From Anaeromyxobacter sp. (lineage in GTDB: Bacteria; Myxococcota; Myxococcia; Myxococcales; Anaeromyxobacteraceae), in the NCBI GenBank assembly GCA_016718565.1, contig JADKCZ010000001.1, positions 744,001-808,000 of the forward strand: 64,000 nt of DNA, given 5' to 3'. Positions within the stretch are counted from its first letter, which is position 1. The number at the start of each line of letters is the position of its first letter. The notes under the pieces were generated by a model that did no database searches, was not told where the DNA came from, and saw only the letters and a list, made by a program, of their open reading frames with translations. This document shows positions 17,130-28,532 of this stretch, one piece after another. Made by a program: the position numbers and the translations under genes.

Positions 17130-19100
17130 GCAGCCTCCGCAGCAGCAGGTCGACGTCCACCGGCTTCTCCAGGACGCGGGCGCGCTCCCGCGCCATGGTC
17201 CGGACCGCCGTCTCGGTGAAGGCGCCCCGGTCATGAAGAGGAGCGAGGCCGCCAGCCCCGGGGCCACCTCGGCCAGGCCCGCCTGGAAGGAGGTGCCGTC
17301 CACCTGCGGCATCTCCAGGTCGCACAGCACGCGGTCGAAGCGCTCGCCCGCGCCGATCCGCTCCAGCGCCACGGAGGCCGAGCGCACCGCCACCACCTCG
17401 TGGAAGCGGGCCAGCTGCCGCTCCAGCGCGGCGGCCACGGCGGCCTCGTCGTCCACCACCAGGAGGCGCAAGCGCGGCGCGGCGGTGGCGGGCGCGGCGG
17501 GCGCGGGCGCCGCCGGCCGGGCGCGCGACGAGGGCGGCAGGAGCACCCGGAAGGTGGCGCCCCGGCCCGGCTCGCTCTCCACCTCGATGGCGCCGCCGTA
17601 GCTGGTGACGATGCCCTGCGAGATGGCCAGCCCCAGGCCGGTGCCGATGCCGGCCGGCTTGGTGGTGAAGAAGGGCTCGAAGAGGCGGGCCCGCACCTCC
17701 GGCGGGATGCCGTGGCCGGTGTCGCTCACCTCCACCACGGCCCGCCCGGCCGCGTCGGTGAAGGCGGCCAGCCGCACCCGGTTGGCCGCCGCGTTGCCGG
17801 CCGGGAGGGCCTGGGCGGCGTTGACCAGCAGGTTGAGGAAGACCTGCGTCAGGCGCACCTCGCTGGCCTCCACCCGCGGCAGCGGCCGGACATCCCGCTC
17901 CAGCAGGGCGCGGTGCTTGATCTCGTGGAGGGCCATCTCGACGGCGGCGCCCAGTGCGGCCTCGACGTCCACCGGCACGCGCACGTCGTCGTCGCCGCGG
18001 GAGAAGGCCTTGAGGCCGCGCACGATCTGGTGGACCCGGGTGGCGCCCTGGCGGGCGTCGGCCAGCGCCGGACCGACCTCGGCCAGCGCCTGGCGGGCCA
18101 GGGCCTGGCCGTCCTCCCCGCCCTGGTGCAGCGCCTGCTGCACCTCGGCCAGCTGGTCGGCCAGGAAGGCCAGGTTGCCGGAGACGTAGGAGAGGGGGTT
18201 GTTGACCTCATGGGCCACCCCGGCGGCCAGCTGGCCCACCCCGGCGCGCCGCTCCGAGACCACCAGCTGCTCCTGCGCCGCCTTGAGCTCGGCCAGCCGC
18301 TGCTGCAGCGTCAGGTTGGCGGCCGCCAGCGCCCCGGTGCGCTCCTCGACGCGGTCCTCCAGGTGGCCGTTGAGGGCCCGGGCCGACTCCTCGCGCCGCT
18401 CCAGCTCGGCGCGCTGCTCGCGCAGGCGGCCCAGCATGACGTCGAAGGCGCGGGCCAGGGTGCCGACCTCGTCGGCGCGCCGCAGGTCGAGGTCCTGGTG
18501 CGCCGCCTCCTCGCCGGCGGTGATGCGGGTGGCCACGTCGGTGATGCGGCCGAGCGGCCGGACCAGGAAGCGGCTGCCGGCCAGCGCGGTGGCGGCGGCC
18601 AGCGCCAGCAGGAAGCCGCCGGCGGTGACCGCCAGCCAGCGCACCTCGGCCTGCCGCTCGGCCAGCTCCTCGAGGGTGAACCCCACCACCAGCGTGGCGG
18701 GCGGCCCGATACGCGAGGCCACCGGCACGGCCACGTGCACCAGCCCCTCCGCGAAGGCCACGGCGCCCCCGCCCGCCGGCGGCCAGCCCGGCGGGCTCGG
18801 GCCGGCGCGCCAGGACGAGAGGAGCGATCGATCGGGGCGGTGCAGGGCGGCGTAGCTGGCGCCGCTCACCGCCTCGAGGTGGCGCAGCGCCAGGCCGGCG
18901 GCCGCCTCGTCGTCGAAGTCGGTGGCCGGGCCCACCGCGATGGCCAGCAGCCGGGCCACGCCGAGCGAGCGGCTCTCCAGCCAGGCGCGCGACTGGGCGG
19001 CCGTCCGGTGCTGGATGAGGAGCACCAGCGGCGCCGTCATGGTCGCCGGGACGACGACCAGCAGGAGGAGGAGGCGCGCGCGCAGCGAGGACAGGGCCAC
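17119..19100 (-). pseudogene. Hybrid sensor histidine kinase with receiver domain, one-base frameshift near its 3' end
   Basis: GTG at 19100. Two transmembrane helices (about 7-29 and 155-178) flank a periplasmic sensor. A HAMP domain follows, then a coiled coil and a HisKA domain with GVAHEVNNPLSYV as H-box. The ATPase part has LVNAAQALP, DTGHGIP and GTGLGLAIS. A receiver domain (VVDDEA, CDLEMPQVDG, FMTG) completes it. After FMTG the frame breaks near 17225-17231. Restoring one G in the GGGG run gives GAFTETAVRTMAR...LEKPVDV and a stop at 17119, totalling 660 residues. Without it the frame runs straight into the TonB receptor. Either a sequencing/assembly slip or a real frameshift that removes the receiver's last strand and Lys. 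Confidence 0.8.
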
Positions 19101-19215
19101 GCCGCCCTGCTGAGCAAGCCGGCGGCCAGCCCGCCCCGCCAGGGTATGCCGGGATTCCAGGCAGTTGGCGGCGTCGCTCCGGGCCGGAGCCGGGTCGGTC
19201 CGTACCCGGTAGCGA

Positions 19216-19228
19216 GTCGTGACACGAC
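19216..19228. promoter_or_regulatory. Palindrome GTCGTGACACGAC upstream of the hybrid kinase gene
   Basis: A perfect 6+1+6 inverted repeat in the 231-bp gap (19101-19331) between the kinase start and the stop of the Tgt fusion. It is flanked by a looser outer inverted repeat (GGGTCGG at about 19192 and CCGACCC at about 19229). It lies some 116 bases upstream of the kinase start, so it could be an operator for the kinase/receptor operon or a terminator for the fusion gene on its left. There is no T-tract. The remainder of the gap holds nothing recognisable. Confidence 0.3.
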
Positions 19229-19331
19229 CCGACCCGCCCCGTTCAGGTCAGACCAAGGCCCAGGAAATACGGACGCTTGGTAAGCCGATGGCGAGCGGTA
19301 CGTGCGGTCCGCGGCCGCCTGGGCCCTGGCC

Positions 19332-21389
<2,058 letters not shown>

Positions 21390-21476
21390 CGAGGGCGGGG
21401 GAATAGCACGCGGCGCGGCGGCCCGCCCGCTCCGGCCCCGCAGGCCGGGAGGACCGGCGCCTGCCCGCCCCGGCTC

Positions 21477-21640
21477 AGAGGCCGTGAAGGAATCCCCGGA
21501 CCGAGCCGGGCGGTCGAGGCGCAAGCAGCGCCAGGCGCGCCGACCGAGCATATCTCGCCGATATGTGAGGGAGGCGCAACGCAGCGATGCGCCGCGCATC
21601 GGCCGATCCGGCGACGGGAGGGGATTCCTTCACGGCCTCT
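21477..21640. mobile_element. 164-bp MITE-like element with 21-bp terminal inverted repeats
   Basis: The ends are exact inverted repeats of AGAGGCCGTGAAGGAATCCC plus one C (left 21477-21497, right 21620-21640). The interior has partial two-fold symmetry, including GCATATC-TCGCC-GATATG at the centre and two GGCGCAA...GCGCC hairpins. It encodes no convincing protein. Its right end touches the stop codon of the lipoprotein gene (TGA at 21642-21640) and its left end lies 88 bases upstream of the Tgt-MnmD start. Length, perfect termini and fold-back interior are those of a non-autonomous mobile element or REP/BIME-type unit. No target-site duplication is obvious. Confidence 0.7.
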
Positions 21641-22119
21641 CAGGGCTGGATGACGATGCGCGGGTCCACCACCGGGCAGTCGCCGGAGAAGACGTTGAAG
21701 GTGTAGGTCTTGGGCGGGGACCTGGGGTCGATGCGCAGCGACAGCCGCCCGTCCCTCGACGGCAGCGAGCCCCTGCGGAAGGGGTCGAAGTCGAGGGCGA
21801 AGTCGAGCTGGCCCGGCGGGCGCTCCCGGCCGACCAGCCTGGCGGTGAAGGTCACCTCGTCGCCCCGGCCCACGTTCAGGCAGTCCTTCTGCCGCGAGGG
21901 GAAGAGGAACCCCTCCAGGCACCGGCTGCCGGTCTCGTCCACCACCACCTCGAAGGGGCAGGCCCGGTCCAGCGTGGGGTCGACGCGGAAGTTGACCGAC
22001 AGGGCGTGCGGGCCGGGCAGCGGCCGGGTGGGCCCGCCGGCGCAGCCCGCGGCCGCCAGGGCCAGGAGCAGCGGGGCGGCCCGGGGCAGCCGGGCGGTGG
22101 GGCGGGCGGGCGGCGACAT
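21640..22119 (-). CDS. Putative lipoprotein, function unknown
   Basis: 159 residues; ATG at 22119 with AGGAGG upstream. The N-terminus has basic residues, a Leu/Ala core and a lipobox LAAAGC, so the mature protein should be lipid-anchored at Cys. The rest is a small beta-rich domain (HALSVNFRVDPTLD, CPFEVVVDETGSRC, DEVTFTARLVG, TYTFNVFSGDCPVVDP) with four Cys that could form disulfides. No known family recognised. The stop codon overlaps the end of the MITE-like element, so the C-terminus may have been set by that insertion. It is downstream of the Ser/Thr kinase gene and may be co-transcribed with it. Confidence 0.7.
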   Translation of the reverse strand: MSPPARPTARLPRAAPLLLALAAAGCAGGPTRPLPGPHALSVNFRVDPTLDRACPFEVVVDETGSRCLEGFLFPSRQKDCLNVGRGDEVTFTARLVGRERPPGQLDFALDFDPFRRGSLPSRDGRLSLRIDPRSPPKTYTFNVFSGDCPVVDPRIVIQP

Positions 22120-22237
22120 GGGGGGCCTCCTGGCGGCGTGACCGGAGCGGGCGAGGTGGGTGGGTGGGCGGCGGGGACGGTACGCTCCGTAGAGCGTCGC
22201 CGGGGGGACTCTGTGACAGGGACGGCGCATCGGCCGC

Positions 22238-24907
22238 TCACGGCGCCGGATGGGGCGGCGCCCCCGCCGGGAGCGCGGCCGCCAGGGCCTCGAAGCGGGG
22301 CAGCCCGCGCAGCGGCGCCAGGGCGGCGTCCCTCGACAGCAGCCGCCGCTGGTAGCCGAGCGCCACCGCCCGCTCCAGCGCCGCCAGCGCCTCGTCCAGC
22401 GCGCCCAGCTGCAGGCTCACCAGCGCCGCGTTGTACTGCACGTACAGGTTGCCGGCGGCGCGCCGCAGCGCCTCGTCGCGCAGCTGCCGGGCCCGCTCGG
22501 CGCGACCCAGCCGCGCCTGGTAGCGCGCCAGGTCGGAGCGGGTGTCGTCGTCCTCCCGGTTGATGGCCAGCTGCTGCTCGGCCAGGGCGGTCGCCTGCCG
22601 GTAGGCGCCGGCCGCCTCCGCGGCGCGCCCCCCCGCGAAGGTGAGGGCGTCGCCCAGGTTGCCCTGGTAGACGTGGTCCCCCGGCGCCAGCTCGGCGGCC
22701 TTGCGGAACCTGGCGGCCGCCTCCTCGAAGCGGCCCAGGTAGAAGGCGGCGGAGCCCAGGTTGGAGAGGGCCCCCTGGGTGGGGCCGAGCGCCACCGAGG
22801 TCTCGAGCGCCGCCACCGCCCCCTGGAAGTCGCCCGCCAGGTAGCGCGCCGCGCCCAGGTTGCCGTGGGCGCTGGCGCTGTCGGGCGTGCGCGTCACCAC
22901 CTCGGCGTAGACCGTGGCCGCCTCGGCGTGGCGGCCCATGCGGAAGAGGAAGTTGCCGACCTGGCGCGCCACCTGCCAGTCGGAGGGATCGGCCTGGCGG
23001 GCCCGCTCGAAGATGGCCTCCACCTCGGCGGTGCGCCCGCTGGCCTCCACGGCCCTGGCCAGCCCCAGCAGCGCCTCCACCGGGTTGGTGGCCAGGCTGG
23101 CCGCCTGGGTGAACTCGCGCCCGGCCCGGTCGGCGTCGCCGGCGGCCAGGTGCAGGCTGGCCAGCGCCTGGTGGACGGCGGCCGCCTGCGGCTCGCGGTC
23201 CAGCGCCACCTGGCAGGCCTGCTCGGCCCGCTCGAAGTCGGCGGCGGCCCGGGCGAAGGTGAAGCGCGCCAGCCAGGCGTCGCACAGCCCGGCGTAGGAG
23301 ACGGCGAAGCGCCCGTCGGCGGCGATGGCCCGCTCGAAGAGCCGGGTGGCCTCCTCCAGCGTCTGCCGGGTGGCCGGCCGCCTGAGCGCGGCGCGGCCCC
23401 GCAGGTAGAGGTCGTAGGCCTCCAGGCTGGCCGGCTCGGGCTGGTCGAGCTCGGCCCGGGAGGTGCTGGAGAGCACCAGCTCGAGCGATCCCACCACCTG
23501 GCGCGCGATGTCCTCCTGGATGGCGAAGACCTCGGCCAGGCGCCGGTCGTAGATCTGCGACCAGAGCCGGAAGCCGGTGCGGGCGTCCACCAGCTCGGCC
23601 GAGACGCGCAGCTGGTCCTTCTCGCGCCGCACGCTCCCCTCCAGCACCACGTCCACGCCCAGCCGCCGGGCCACCTCGGCGGCGCTGGCGGTGGTGCCCT
23701 TGAGCGGGAAGGTGGTGGAGCCGGCCGCCACCCGGAGCTCGCGCACCCGGGTGAGCCGGTGGCGGATCTCCTCGGTGAGCCCGTCGCTGAAGTACTCGGT
23801 GTCGGCGCTGCCGCCCAGGTCGTGGAAGGGCAGCACCGCGATGGCCCGGGCCGGCCGGGGCGTGGGCGGCCCCGGCGGCCAGCGCACCGCCACCAGCGCC
23901 AGCGTCGCCGCCAGCGCGGCCGCGCCCAGCAGCAGGAGCAGCACCGGGCGCGAGCGCAGGCCCAGGCGCCCCCGGACCGCGGCCGGCGGCGCCAGCACCT
24001 CCTCGAGCGCCGCCAGCACCTCGGGGGCGCCGCGGGGCCGCCGGCCGGGCTCCTTCTCCAGCAGGCGGGCCACCAGCCCGGCCAGCCGCGGGGCCTCCGG
24101 CGTGGCCAGCGCCGGCGCCGGCCGGTCGGACAGCACCGCCGCGCCGTCGGCGTCGCCGGGGAAGGGGAGCCGCCCGCTGAGCGCCTGGAAGAGCAGCACC
24201 CCCAGGGCGTAGACGTCGGTGCGCTCGTCCTCGGCCTGGCCGCGCCACTGCTCGGGGGCCATGTACCCGGGCGTGCCGCCGGAGAGCCGCTGGCGGCCGA
24301 AGGCGTGCGACATGCCGAAGTCGAGCAGCTTCACCTGCCCGTCCTGGCAGAGGAAGACGTTGGAGGGCTTGAGGTCGCGGTGGATCACCCCCTGGGCGTG
24401 GGCGTGGCCCATGCCGCGGGCGATGTCGGTCGCCAGGGCCACCGCCTGGCGCGCCGGCAGCGGGCCGCGCCGCAGCCGCTGGTCGAGCGTCTCGCCGCGC
24501 AGCAGCTCCAGGATGAGGTAGGGGCCGAACTCGCACCGCCCCACGTCGTAGAGCGTCACCAGGTTGGGGTGCGAGAGCTGGGCGATGGCGTCGGCCTCGT
24601 GCTGGAGCTGCGCCTCGCCCACCTCGAGCAGGCCCGGCCGCACCAGCTTGAAGGCCACCGAGCGGGGCAGCTCGCGGTCGCGCGCCTCGTAGACCACGCC
24701 GAAGCCGCCGCGCCCGATCTCGCGCACCAGCTCGAAGCGGCCGATGGCGGTGCCCGGCTCTGGCAGGAGCCCCCAGCCGGCGCCCGGGTCGGGGGCCGGC
24801 ACCTGGGCCAGCCGCACCAGCAGGGCCGAGAGCGCGCCGGGGGCCAGGCCGGTGGCCGCGGGCGGGTCGGTCGTCGGGGTGCCGCGGAGGTCGTCCGGCG
24901 CAGGCAC
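22238..24907 (-). CDS. Membrane Ser/Thr protein kinase with TolB-like and TPR domains
   Basis: 889 residues, GTG start. The kinase domain (about 56-310) has an IGRGGFGVVY glycine loop, the VAFK lysine, HRDLKPSN, DFG and APEQ motifs, so it should be active. A Pro/Arg-rich juxtamembrane stretch and one transmembrane helix (about 318-340) follow. The outer part starts with a TolB/CyaB-like domain (about 355-480: AIAVLPFHDLGG, EYFSDGLTEEI, VVLEGSVR) and continues with about ten TPRs. This architecture is common in myxobacteria and other Ser/Thr kinase-rich bacteria. Substrates unknown. Confidence 0.92.
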   Translation of the reverse strand: MPAPDDLRGTPTTDPPAATGLAPGALSALLVRLAQVPAPDPGAGWGLLPEPGTAIGRFELVREIGRGGFGVVYEARDRELPRSVAFKLVRPGLLEVGEAQLQHEADAIAQLSHPNLVTLYDVGRCEFGPYLILELLRGETLDQRLRRGPLPARQAVALATDIARGMGHAHAQGVIHRDLKPSNVFLCQDGQVKLLDFGMSHAFGRQRLSGGTPGYMAPEQWRGQAEDERTDVYALGVLLFQALSGRLPFPGDADGAAVLSDRPAPALATPEAPRLAGLVARLLEKEPGRRPRGAPEVLAALEEVLAPPAAVRGRLGLRSRPVLLLLLGAAALAATLALVAVRWPPGPPTPRPARAIAVLPFHDLGGSADTEYFSDGLTEEIRHRLTRVRELRVAAGSTTFPLKGTTASAAEVARRLGVDVVLEGSVRREKDQLRVSAELVDARTGFRLWSQIYDRRLAEVFAIQEDIARQVVGSLELVLSSTSRAELDQPEPASLEAYDLYLRGRAALRRPATRQTLEEATRLFERAIAADGRFAVSYAGLCDAWLARFTFARAAADFERAEQACQVALDREPQAAAVHQALASLHLAAGDADRAGREFTQAASLATNPVEALLGLARAVEASGRTAEVEAIFERARQADPSDWQVARQVGNFLFRMGRHAEAATVYAEVVTRTPDSASAHGNLGAARYLAGDFQGAVAALETSVALGPTQGALSNLGSAAFYLGRFEEAAARFRKAAELAPGDHVYQGNLGDALTFAGGRAAEAAGAYRQATALAEQQLAINREDDDTRSDLARYQARLGRAERARQLRDEALRRAAGNLYVQYNAALVSLQLGALDEALAALERAVALGYQRRLLSRDAALAPLRGLPRFEALAAALPAGAPPHPAP

Positions 24908-25036
24908 GGGGAACCCAGGGGGAGAGGTGAGCGCGCAGCCTACCGCACCGTGACTGGGCGTCCCATCGCCGCGGGCTGGGCTGGGCGGGAGCGAGGACGG
25001 CGCCCGCCGACCGCTCCGGCGCCGCCCCGCGGGCGC

Positions 25037-25846
25037 TCAGCCCGAGGAGGCGGCCAGCGCCCGGCCCATGGCGCCCGCCACCTCGGCGTCGCCGGGGGCC
25101 AGGGTGAGGGCGCGCCTGAGGTGGGGCAGCGCGTCGGACGCCTGGCCCGCGGCCAGCCGGCGGGTCCCCTCCAGGTAGGCCTCATGGGCGTCGGCCGAGC
25201 GGGTGATCGGCCGCACCGGCGCCGGGCCCACCGGGGCGTGGGCGCGCAGCACGGGATCCCAGGCCGCCACAGGGCCGGCCTCCTCGCGCCGCAGGCAGAC
25301 CACCCGGCGCGCCATGAGCGAGAAGAGCGCCCGCTGGGCGGCGGCCCAGGTCGGCTCCAGGCGCACCCTGAGGTCGCCCACCGTGCCGCCGTTGCGCAGG
25401 GCGCGGATGACGTCCAGCTCGTCGGCGCTGAAGTCGAGGAGGAAGCGGGGCGGCGGGGCCAGGAAGAGCAGGGTGGCGGGCTCGAGCCGCTCCGGCACCC
25501 GCGCCAGCGAGGGCAGCCCGGGCAAGGCGCGCATGGCCTGCTCGAACCAGCGGGCGGCGGCCGGCAGCGAGGCGCGCTCGAAGGCGATGCCGAGCCGCCA
25601 GGGCGCCGAGGGGCTGCACCAGGCCACCCGGCCGGCCACCTCCTCGCTGCGGCCGGTGCCCGGCACCGCCAGCCGGAGCGTGAGGGTGGACTCGGCCACC
25701 ACCTCCTCGGGCGCCACCAGCTGCAGGCCGCAGGGGCCGACGTCCAGGGTCTCGGCGGTCCAGCGGTCCCCGAAGTGCTCCACCTCGACCCGCACGGTGA
25801 GCGGCAGGCGAGCGGTGCGGCGCGGGTTCACGATCGGGCCCAGCAT
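25037..25846 (-). CDS. PilZ-domain protein with C-terminal TPR
   Basis: 269 residues from the ATG at 25846, chosen because AAGGGGG lies five bases upstream; an upstream ATG at 25882 overlaps a possible -10 (TATGCT). Residues about 8-100 form a PilZ domain with NPRRTARLPL as the Arg motif; the second motif reads LDVGPCG instead of (D/N)xSxxG, so cyclic di-GMP binding may be weakened. A middle helical domain (about 135-185, FSADELDVIRALRNGGTVGDL) resembles DUF4388/PATAN-type modules. A TPR pair (about 225-265) ends the protein. Single gene, divergent from the M13 peptidase. Confidence 0.75.
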   Translation of the reverse strand: MLGPIVNPRRTARLPLTVRVEVEHFGDRWTAETLDVGPCGLQLVAPEEVVAESTLTLRLAVPGTGRSEEVAGRVAWCSPSAPWRLGIAFERASLPAAARWFEQAMRALPGLPSLARVPERLEPATLLFLAPPPRFLLDFSADELDVIRALRNGGTVGDLRVRLEPTWAAAQRALFSLMARRVVCLRREEAGPVAAWDPVLRAHAPVGPAPVRPITRSADAHEAYLEGTRRLAAGQASDALPHLRRALTLAPGDAEVAGAMGRALAASSG

Positions 25847-26108
25847 GCCGTCCCCCTTGGGGTCGAAGCAGGCGCGGAGCATACGCGCCCGCCGTGCGGT
25901 CCGCCCCTGCCATGAACCGGGGATGGCCGGCGCCCACCCTGCCGAGGGCGAGGGCGGGGGCCCAGGCCAGGCCAGGCCCTGGCCGGGCCGGAGGCCAGGG
26001 CCCCTCCCGAAGCAGGAGCCGCCGTCACGCCCGGGCGCGCCGCGCCTCCTGACGCTAGGTCCACACCGCTCTTCCCAACCCCCAGCCCCCATCCGGGAGG
26101 TCACTCAC

Positions 26109-28205
26109 GTGAACCGACTCTCAGCGCTCGCACTCGCCGGAGCCCTCGCCGCCGGCTGCGCCACCCCCAAGCCCCCGCCTCCACCCCCGCCGCCGCCTGC
26201 GCCGGTGGCCGTGGCGCCCGCCTTCGCCCCGGCGCCCGCCGCGCCCGGCATCGACGCCTCCATCGTGAAGCCCTCGGTGGACGCCTGCGCCGACTTCTAC
26301 GAGTACGCCTGCGGCGGCTGGATCGAGAAGACCCAGATCCCGGCCGACCAGTCGCGCTGGGTCCGCTCCTTCAACGTGATGCGCGAGGAGAACAAGGCCA
26401 AGCTGCGCACCCTGCTCGACGCCGCCGCGGCCGGCCAGGTGAGCCAGGACGACCGCTACGGCCAGCAGGTGGCCGACCTCTACGCCGGCTGCATGGACGA
26501 GGCGGCCATCGAGCGGGGCGGGCTGGCCGAGCTCCGGGCCGCCTGGCGGCAGGTGGAGGGCGTGAAGGACGCCCGCACGCTGGCCGCCACCCTGGGCCGG
26601 CTGCACGCCGGATCGATCAGCGCCGTCTTCGGCATCAACTCCACGCAGGACGCCAAGGACTCCACCCAGGTGGTGGGCTGGGTCCACCAGTACGGCGTCC
26701 TGTCCCTGCCCGACCGCGACTACTACACGAAGCAGGACGAGAAGAGCGCCGCCATCCGCCAGGACTTCCTGGCGCACCTCTCGAAGCAGCTGGCCGCCGC
26801 CGGCCGCCCGGCCAGGGCCGCCGCCGCCGAGGCCAGGGCCATCCTGGCGCTGGAGACCACCCTGGCGGAGAGCCAGTGGACCCGCGTCGAGCTGCGCGAT
26901 CCCTCCCGCACCTACAACCGGCTGGACCTGGCCGGCCTGAAGAAGGCGGCCCCGCAGTTCGACTGGACCGGCTACCTGAAGGCGGTGGGGCTGGCCGGCC
27001 AGACGTCCTTCGACGTGACCACGCCGAAGCTGGTGGAGGCGGTGGGGCAGCAGGTGCGGAAGACCCCGGCCTCCACCTGGCGCGCCTACCTGCGCTGGCG
27101 CCTGCTGGCCGACGCGGCCGGCGTCAGGGCCCTGCCCAGGGCGCTCTCCGACGAGGCCTTCTGGTTCAAGGCCCGGAACTTCACCGGCGAGAAGGCGCAG
27201 CCGGAGCGCTGGAAGTCCTGCGTGGACCTGGTGGACGGCTCCATGGGCCACGCGCTGGGCCACGCCTTCGTGCGCCGCCACTTCGGGGGCGACGCCAAGC
27301 AGAAGGCCCTCTCGCTGGTGACCGGAGTGCAGCGCGCCATGGCCGGCCGCATCGCCTCGCTGGCGTGGATGGACCAGCCCACCAAGGTGAAGGCCGGCGA
27401 GAAGCTGGGCACGGTGGACAACAAGATCGCCTACCCCAACACCTGGCAGTCCTACGACGGCCTGGTCATCCGGCGCGACGCCTACTACGCCTCGGCCAGC
27501 GCGGCCGGCGCCTTCGAGCTCAAGCGCCAGCTCGCCAAGATCGGCAAGCCGGTGGACCGCAGCGAGTGGGGCATGTCCACGCCCACCGTGAACGCCTACT
27601 ACAACCCGCAGCTCAACGAGATGGTCTTCCCGGCCGGCATCCTGCAGCCGCCCTTCTACACGCAGGGGGCCAACGACGCCGTCAACTACGGCGCGGTGGG
27701 CTTCGTGGTGGGCCACGAGCTGACCCACGGCTTCGACGACGAGGGGCGCCAGTACGACGCCCGGGGCAACCTGACCGACTGGTGGTCGAAGGCGGTGGGT
27801 GAGGAGTTCGAGCGGCGCGCCGAGTGCGTGGTGAAGCAGTACGACGCCTACCCGGTCATCGACGAGGTGAAGCTGAACGGCAAGCTCACCCTGGGCGAGA
27901 ACATCGCCGACCTGGGCGGCCTCACGCTGGCCTTCGCCGCCTACCAGGCGTCGCGCGTCGACCGGCTCCCCGAGGCGCCGGTGGGCGGCTTCTCCGCCGA
28001 CCAGCAGTTCTTCCTGGCGGCGGCGCAGGTCTGGTGCACCCAGATCCGGCCGGAGAACGCCCGGCTGCGGGCCGCCACCGATCCCCACTCCAGCGCCAGG
28101 TGGCGCGTCAACGGGCCGCTCTCCAACCTGCCGGAGTTCGCCCGCGCCTTCCAGTGCAAGGCCGGTGACGCCATGGTGCGCGCCGACCGCTGCGACATCT
28201 GGTAG
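26109..28205 (+). CDS. M13 (neprilysin-like) metallopeptidase, lipoprotein
   Basis: 698 residues. The GTG at 26109 is preceded by GGGAGG. The signal ends at a lipobox (LAAGC), followed by a run of ten prolines and an Ala/Pro linker, so the enzyme is probably tethered to the membrane by its N-terminal Cys. The M13_N domain (about 55-430) contains VDACADFYEYACGGWIE. The catalytic M13 domain carries the zinc site HELTH (about 536-540), the third ligand in GENIADLGG (about 597) and the upstream NAYY motif. The C-terminus ends in CDIW, the usual M13 terminal signature. Monocistronic, ending at a strong hairpin. Confidence 0.95.
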   Translation: MNRLSALALAGALAAGCATPKPPPPPPPPPAPVAVAPAFAPAPAAPGIDASIVKPSVDACADFYEYACGGWIEKTQIPADQSRWVRSFNVMREENKAKLRTLLDAAAAGQVSQDDRYGQQVADLYAGCMDEAAIERGGLAELRAAWRQVEGVKDARTLAATLGRLHAGSISAVFGINSTQDAKDSTQVVGWVHQYGVLSLPDRDYYTKQDEKSAAIRQDFLAHLSKQLAAAGRPARAAAAEARAILALETTLAESQWTRVELRDPSRTYNRLDLAGLKKAAPQFDWTGYLKAVGLAGQTSFDVTTPKLVEAVGQQVRKTPASTWRAYLRWRLLADAAGVRALPRALSDEAFWFKARNFTGEKAQPERWKSCVDLVDGSMGHALGHAFVRRHFGGDAKQKALSLVTGVQRAMAGRIASLAWMDQPTKVKAGEKLGTVDNKIAYPNTWQSYDGLVIRRDAYYASASAAGAFELKRQLAKIGKPVDRSEWGMSTPTVNAYYNPQLNEMVFPAGILQPPFYTQGANDAVNYGAVGFVVGHELTHGFDDEGRQYDARGNLTDWWSKAVGEEFERRAECVVKQYDAYPVIDEVKLNGKLTLGENIADLGGLTLAFAAYQASRVDRLPEAPVGGFSADQQFFLAAAQVWCTQIRPENARLRAATDPHSSARWRVNGPLSNLPEFARAFQCKAGDAMVRADRCDIW

Positions 28206-28223
28206 GCGCCCCGCCGGCGCGAC

Positions 28224-28257
28224 GAGGCCCCGGTCCCCAGGTGGTGGCCGGGGCCTC
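28224..28257 (+). terminator. Hairpin terminator after the M13 peptidase gene
   Basis: GAGGCCCCGG (28224-28233) pairs perfectly with CCGGGGCCTC (28248-28257) across a 14-base loop, 18 bases after the stop. The tail TCTCGTCT has few T residues, as is normal for terminators in such GC-rich genomes. Confidence 0.75.
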
Positions 28258-28468
28258 TCTCGTCTCGAGGGGCCGGCGGCCCCGGAGGTGGGGGACGGGT
28301 GGCCGGGACCGGGTACCTGGGCCGGGTGCTGCCCGACCCGCGTCCGGTGAGACCTGTGATCCCGTGTGTGCAGCCAGCCGCGACGAGGCCGGGCCAAGTC
28401 CGCGTCCCCGCTCGAGGTGAAATCCCGCTCCCCGAGCTGCCGAGGTCGTTCCCCCGAAGGGACCGGGC

Positions 28469-28483
28469 TGGCACGCCGCCTGC
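28469..28483 (+). promoter_or_regulatory. Sigma-54 type (-24/-12) promoter of the chemoreceptor gene
   Basis: TGGCACGCCGCCTGC matches the RpoN consensus TGGCACG-N4-TTGC at ten of eleven defined positions with correct spacing between the GG and GC doublets. The expected start site near 28495 would leave a leader of roughly 38 bases before the ATG at 28533. Regulation by an enhancer-binding protein is therefore likely. Confidence 0.65.
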
Positions 28484-28532
28484 TCCACGCAGCGTCGAGG
28501 CGGCCTGGCCGGGGCCGTTGCCGGAGAGCGCC

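Larger units (their letters stand above)
28206..28532. other. 327-bp intergenic region between the peptidase and the chemoreceptor
   Basis: It holds a terminator hairpin at its left end and a sigma-54-type promoter at its right end (both listed separately). The middle (about 28262-28465) is GC-rich. I see no convincing gene, RNA or repeat there. Confidence 0.6.

Noticed and set aside
15066..19100. Single 1344-residue kinase-receptor fusion protein
   Set aside because: The joined frame contains a garbled receiver end, and the receptor has its own GTG start and signal peptide. A one-base frameshift explains it better.
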